Source: Campylorhamphus procurvoides (lineage: Eukaryota; Chordata; Aves; Passeriformes; Dendrocolaptidae). From it: 64,000 nucleotides of DNA. The notes under the pieces are model-generated. The model was not told where the DNA came from, ran no database searches, and saw only the letters and a list, made by a program, of their open reading frames with translations. Position 1 is the first letter of the stretch. Each line of letters begins with the position of its first letter. The stretch lies in assembly GCA_013396655.1 (NCBI GenBank), contig WBMV01001233.1, positions 248,533-312,532 on the forward strand. Direction: 5' to 3'. The translations under genes were made by a program, and so were the position numbers. This document shows positions 58,531 to 64,000 of the stretch, piece after piece.

Positions 58531-61500
58531 ATTTTATTCCAGTCCGTTCCACCAGCAACGATTATTATTATGTCTACATTCCAAGACTTTGTTTTGATCT
58601 GTTTTTCTGATATAACTGAAAGTGTTATATAGTTAAAACCATTAAAAAAGCAATTTTACCTTAAAGTTGCAGCTAAAATGCTTTTTTTTCCTTTAAGTAG
58701 ACAATCCTTTTAAAGCAGCAGATTAGAACATGTCATTGCAAAAGTATTGAATATCCTATTTTTATGCATATATGTTTTCTGTCAAAATATGTTGCTTAAC
58801 TTGACATGATTTTAGAAAGCACTTGAAGCATGTTCTCAAAGAGAAAAGAGGTCTATATAAGTTTTTTTTCTGAGGAGATATAATAAAAACATGTTTAGAA
58901 TTTGAAGTTCTTAGATGATAATAACAGATTAGTTAGACATTAATTCATAAATGAAAGGTCAAAAATAGAAGAGAATTATTGCCAATCTAAATCTTTAAAG
59001 AATTTTTTCCCAAATAATAATTATAGTAGTATAGCTAAAAACCTTTTACGATTTTAACAAATTGAATCTGAAGTAAAAGACCACAGAAATTCTGCATGAT
59101 AGCCTCATCAAGAAGTATATGGAATCCATACAAGATGAAGATACATGCCCTTTCCCTATTGTCATAGTTGCTGTCATTCTGACTGCTGGCAGGATCTTAA
59201 GAGACAAGAGATAACCTTCTTATAAAAGAAACAGAGAGACACTCCGTGAAGTAGAATATCTGTGCCACAGATATAAAAAGGCTTAGTCTGAGCTTGCTAA
59301 AACTATTTCCTCTTCAATTTCTTTCTTGGTTTCAGCACCATGATGCCATGATCTAATTGTGGCAACTACCAGATCCAAGCATCTTTAATCTAAATTTAAA
59401 ACATTACTGCTGGATTGAGATATAATTACTTGCAAGTTAAGGAGCATTGTGGAATGGTGGAACACCACCAGGATTGGAAAAAAATCTGTAATACTATATA
59501 TATCTGTCTATAGCATATATATGTCTGTGTATTTGTCTATACAAAGTAATCCTACATTTTTGTAGAGTAAGAATAACCTTATTCATCTTGGCTTGCACTG
59601 GTCAGTATGCTGACAAAAAGTTTCTGAATGTCATCTGCAAATTAACATGAACCAGAAATTGTATACATCAGGCAATAATTCAATTTTGAAGGATGTACTA
59701 AATTTTAAAGCTGTGGATATGGTTTCTTCAGTGCTATTTGCCCTCAGTTACACAGAAGATTCTCAGAAATATTTAATTTACTAAAATATAGAAACTTCCA
59801 TGTTCAATGCAGATGATTCAAAGCTAATTCACAGTACTTCCATATAGAAATAGTTGTAAAATATTTAGCAGTATAAATTAGAAGACATATGTCATATTGT
59901 TATTAATAAAAGTCTTATATTTAGAAATAGAAGTAACTTTGCTTTTCAGATTAGTAGAGAAAAGAAAAAGACAATATTGCACTAGTCTTCTCTGAAAAAT
60001 ATGTAACATGATTTGCAGTCAGAACATTTTTTTGATCAGTTTGTTCAAACTTGTGAATGGTCATACAAATTTCAGGTAGGCATAGGTTAAGATATTGTAG
60101 CTGATATGCCGTATAAAAAACATAATAAAGTTAATCAACAAGAAACTCTTAAATAAGAATTTTAGAATCTGTGAGGGTCATTAGTTGGGTATGAAATCAA
60201 GCTAAAGGAACTCTAATAGCAATAATTAGGAATGCTAGTACAGCCTCATGAGTTCTCCATGTAATTGCCAGAATTTCAGATACTTGCTAATACTATTTCT
60301 AAGCTATTTTCATAATTCCTGGAGGAAATAGAACAGCAATTGTGTAAAAAATCTCTTTATCATAGTGATGCTTTGTCAATTTTTCAGTTACTGGAGCACA
60401 AATAAATTTAGTTTAGGGATTTTCTACAAAGAATTTTGGAATAATTATTGAGGAATTGGAAGAACCATTCCCCAAATAATATAGTGACTTAGACACTCAG
60501 TGAGAGATTTCTTTATGTATCTGACTTGTCCTCCAGCCATTGCTCCAGGTCTTGTACACATCCTGGGTCACATCTGTTAGTCCTATTCAGAAGTTTTATG
60601 TACTGCAGTGTTTGGACCACAGACACCCATGGGAGTCATCTAAACTCTCCCTTCCTCCTGAAGAAAAGTTCACTGCAATTCATCTACAGAATTCACTTTG
60701 AAGGTCCACTTCTAAACTGGTATTTGTGGGAACAATCCTTGTCTCTCCAGTTTCAGTACCAGTCCTGTCCACATTGCAGCTGCATTTTAGAATGAGGGAT
60801 TGAGGTTACATCAGCATTTCATTTTCCTGCATATTTACTCTTTCAGCAGTGAAGGGAATGCAGTGTGTTTGGGTAGGTGACTGAATTTAGAAGATCAAAA
60901 GGCCAGCTTTCCTAGATATATTGTGCCACCTACCTTCTTGCCCAGTCTAGGTGCAGCTACTGGTTCATCATTAAATTCATGCCCTTCTTTGTTCTAGAAT
61001 GACTTCTTAATTATGTGTGCTCAAAAAGATCAAGTATGTTATTACCACCTTTAATTATTCCAGTAGATCTCATTAAAATGGGCTACCTACCTCTCAAAAG
61101 AGTGATATTTTAATATTTCTTTCATTCTAGAAAGACTTTTCAGATAACAGAATTTTACATTTTTATGTGTTATTATTTTCACATTGAAAATGCATGTCCT
61201 CAATGTAATCACAAGTGGTGTTGGTTCAGGTTATGTTTGCTTCTGGAGAGAGCTGACTAGTAAGAGCTAAGCATCCCTCCTGACTGGGACAGCTAACTGT
61301 TATGTGGGTGAAGCAGTCTTTGTCAAGTTGGTAGAGGTATTCATCCCAAATGACACTCCCTCAGTGGTGTCTTGTCCTGCCTATTGAAGTTGTCCCTTAT
61401 AGAAAGAGTCAGACCTCGCCACTATAAATCTGCTAATTTAAAATCAAAATAAATAAAAGCAGATAGAGAAGATTTCATTGGGAATTAGGGTCGTAAACAC

Positions 61501-62109
61501 ATGTCTAAGACTAGCTTCCTAATGACCATATTATGATTAAAAATTAAATCTTGCCTCAAATGCTACAAACCCTGAAGGTATCTCAATTCACAAGGGAAAA
61601 CTCTGTCTTAGAGCTCTTCACATGGTCAGAAATCAAGATGGAGAACAGCTCCCTAGAACAGAGAAATCAGAAATGGTTGAAGGTTCATTCTTACTGGATC
61701 TGGTCCAATAACCCATATTAAAGACATTCTGGTGCCCATGGACCAAGTTTTTGGCAAAATCTCTTCAGCTTCAAATATACAGCAGATGCTGGCTTTCTTG
61801 CACAAACCATGTCTGCGATGATTAGTGCATGAAGTCAGTGTGAGGGTGCACATCCAACATTGGCCAATAGCCTAGATAACACCACCTGTTAAGATAAGAA
61901 TACGAATGCACACAGTGCATGTGCGTGTGTATTGAATAGACAAAACTGGATGGCATTTGTCAAAAAAAAAATTAGCACTAAGGAAGAAGATGACTACTGC
62001 CTCCAACTGTCAATGTTAGGAAAGAAGATAGTGACCAGCTGAATTAAACACTACTCATGAATTCTCAGATACTTCTGAAGCAAAGAAGGAGGAGGTTTTA
62101 AAAGAATTA
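58531..62109. other. AT-rich unique sequence, no gene seen
   Basis: No exon, RNA gene or recognised mobile element. Slightly GC-richer at about 60520-60800 and 61200-61430, without a domain-bearing frame. Confidence 0.45.
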
Positions 62110-62480
62110 TGTTAAAATTTTGAATTAAAAAAATCCAGACTAAAACCACCACCATGAAAATTCATTGTAGATGGGAAAGACATAGAAGAAGAAGTAACAA
62201 TCAATACTGGGCTTGTGCCTGCTGGTTGGCCCTGAAGTACCTCAACTTCAGCCCAAACCAGACACCAGAGTTGCCCCACAGGGCACCAGAAGCAGCTTGC
62301 ACCTGGCATTTGGGTGGCAACATGAGAGCAGCACCCAGACCCTCCCACTGCTCGGTGCAGGGACCTTATGGGGGGCTTCCTCACACCGAGTTGGAGGGCA
62401 TTCTCCAAAGGAAATGAGTGAGTGGCAAATCTTCACTGCTGGAGAAAAGTACTAGTGACCTTCACACCGGAATCAGAGGA
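62110..62480. other. GC-richer patch with overlapping short frames
   Basis: G+C rises sharply against the AT-rich background. Frames of 80-98 codons are open on both strands, mutually overlapping, with no known domain (62154-62417 plus; 62112-62408 minus). The composition and edges suggest a decayed repeat or a processed-pseudogene scrap, but I recognise no parent gene. Confidence 0.3.
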
Positions 62481-64000
62481 ACTGCAGGGGAAGGATTAAA
62501 TCTTAGAGGATTTTTATTAAAAAAGGGTATTTAGAAATGTGTACATGCTTACTAACTTCCTAAAAGCATCTAGAGTTGTGATTTGTCAGGTTCATTACTA
62601 ATACTGATCCTGAATGCTCACTGGTTGCAAATTAATTATGTGACCTTAATAAAATTATAAACTATTTTGTTCCTGATTTTGGTTAAACTTTTCAAACTGA
62701 GTAGTTTTTTTCTTAACACAGTCAGGAAGAATGGGTTTATATCCCAAAATGCCTTATTCAATCCTGGCTTCCCTGGTTTCCCTTCTTTGCTTTGTGAACA
62801 CCCATTTTTCATATAGCAAACATGTCTAGAGTCATATTGAGGTCCAAGGCACATATTTCTGTTTGATATTATTTCCCATATGCCCAGAATATCAACATAT
62901 TTCAACGTAAACATTTTTGCCTGGCTATGTCTATGGTCAACACAGAATAATGGACTGTAATTCATTTGCCATGTTCTATAAATCTATTTAGGGATAAAAT
63001 GAGTTTATTTAATATTTTTTTTGTGTGTTTATAAAGAATTCTAGTGGATTTAATTGTATCTGAAGATGTGAATACTATTTCTACTGCTAACAACTTTTTT
63101 CCACTCTTCATATTCTGAATGGGAGAAGGAGCCTGCTGGAAAAAATATATTGGGGAGATAAACAGGGAAGTATTCATGAACTCCCTTCTGCCTAGTGTTT
63201 GCTTTTTCTGATTTCTGGAAACAAGTTATTTGGATTGTCATCCTCCAACAACTTGACTTTTCATTCACTGTCTTAGGATTGTTATCTGTTGTACAGATAA
63301 TAAAAAAGCAGGCAATGTGATCTTTATATCCTTATTGCATCCAGTCACTGACTGCCACTTTAACTTGAAGATTGGGATACACATTTTGGCGATACTGAAA
63401 TATGTTTCTTTTGATTTTCTGGTTAATCTAAATGAGGAGCTTTAATATAGACCTTTCCATTCCCGTTTGTCATGTAAAACTTTTGAATACTTAGTTATCA
63501 ATCCAAACTTAAAAGATTCCTTAAAAAAATAGAAATAAAATAATGCAGTTGGATGCTTACATCGAGATATGGTAATCCAGCTTCAAGCTACTGCCCTGAA
63601 TCAGGCACAGTGCAACCTAAGAAACCTCCAGGTATTATAGGCCGTGTTAGCTCATCTGCTTAGCAGTAGAGGTCATGATGAGCACATCACCCCAGTGGGC
63701 CATTATCTCCTCATGAAATTCAGAGACCAAATCAAGGATTCTCCTCTAGTATTAAAAGTCTCTACAGGACAGGCACTAACTGGCAGAAAAATTGCCTTTC
63801 CCTGCATGATTCTGACCTCCCAAGGCATCACATTCGAGTGAGGCTCTGAAACTCTTGACCAATGGAATAAAGATCATGTGAAATGTCTGGCAGTATCTGG
63901 ACATCTAACTGTGAAGAAGAGTTACTGTCATGCATGTATGTATTTGTGTAAGTAATACATGAGTATTTCCTTCAGCTTTCCTTTAAGCTTTGTATATTTG
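62481..64000. other. AT-rich unique sequence to the right edge
   Basis: No exon or mobile element recognised. Short frames only. Confidence 0.5.

Noticed and set aside
58525..58552. Pyrimidine tract plus TTTATTTTATTCCAG as a 3' splice site
   Set aside because: The tract is a microsatellite edge and no open, domain-bearing exon follows.
58200..58610. 136-codon frame spanning the N gap
   Set aside because: Created by unknown bases and a CCCTT repeat (Pro/Phe/Ser low complexity).
1..64000. CRISPR arrays, operons, tRNA/rRNA genes, riboswitches and bacterial terminators
   Set aside because: The window is vertebrate nuclear DNA. No spaced identical repeats, no clover-leaf sequence recognised by eye and no gene clusters. 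A tRNAscan or Infernal run would be the decisive check.

Overview
This window looks like intergenic or deep-intronic DNA from a vertebrate nuclear genome, most probably a bird. The strongest evidence is a set of CR1-type LINE copies with their characteristic 3' tail (…GATCTTAAAGGTC…TTCCAACC…TCTATGATT), together with several solo LTRs of endogenous retroviruses, all set in AT-rich single-copy DNA. A non-avian reptile cannot be formally excluded from sequence reading alone. There is no bacterial or phage gene organisation, no CRISPR array, no operon, and no host protein-coding exon that I can support. The open reading frames present are short, AT-driven or lie inside mobile elements.

Layout. 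1-6.5 kb: a GC-richer repeat-like block at the left edge (about 255-650), a degenerate retroviral LTR on the minus strand (941-1258), a 38-bp tandem duplication (1708-1783), another GC-richer block (about 2650-2960), then AT-rich unique sequence. 6.5-13.1 kb is the most LINE-rich part: a long minus-strand CR1 keeping parts of both endonuclease and reverse transcriptase (6542-8880), an older minus-strand reverse-transcriptase relic (9645-9995), a plus-strand CR1 3' end (11261-11742) and a CR1 tail (13073-13120). 14.0-14.6 kb holds a complete solo LTR with a perfect 5-bp target-site duplication (ATATT). 19.4-20.2 kb holds a second complete solo LTR on the minus strand with a perfect 5-bp duplication (GTGTT) and, inside it, two CTCF-like motifs 70 bp apart. 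20-39 kb is mostly unique AT-rich DNA with a small CR1 piece (22156-22275), a CR1 3' end (27591-27806) and a perfect 19-bp hairpin (29178-29219). 39-45 kb has an ancient amniote SINE/LINE-like tail, a third probable LTR (42208-42572) and a candidate LTR-derived block (44.2-44.85 kb). 53.6-54.5 kb has another CR1 3' end followed by A/C-rich simple sequence. 55.2-56.2 kb is another LTR-like block. 58.27-58.53 kb is a CCCTT polypyrimidine microsatellite interrupted by an assembly gap of 159 N. The rest is AT-rich unique sequence with one GC-richer patch at about 62.1-62.5 kb.

No genes act together here. The content is a mobile-element record plus, possibly, non-coding regulatory DNA. The observations most worth following up are the tandem CTCF-like motifs inside the 19.4-20.2 kb LTR, the two LTRs with exact target-site duplications, the perfect hairpin at 29.2 kb, and a homeodomain/octamer-motif cluster near 50.2 kb that could be a conserved enhancer. 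I did not find a convincing new biological system. All family-level names rest on recognition of sequence patterns, not on a database search.
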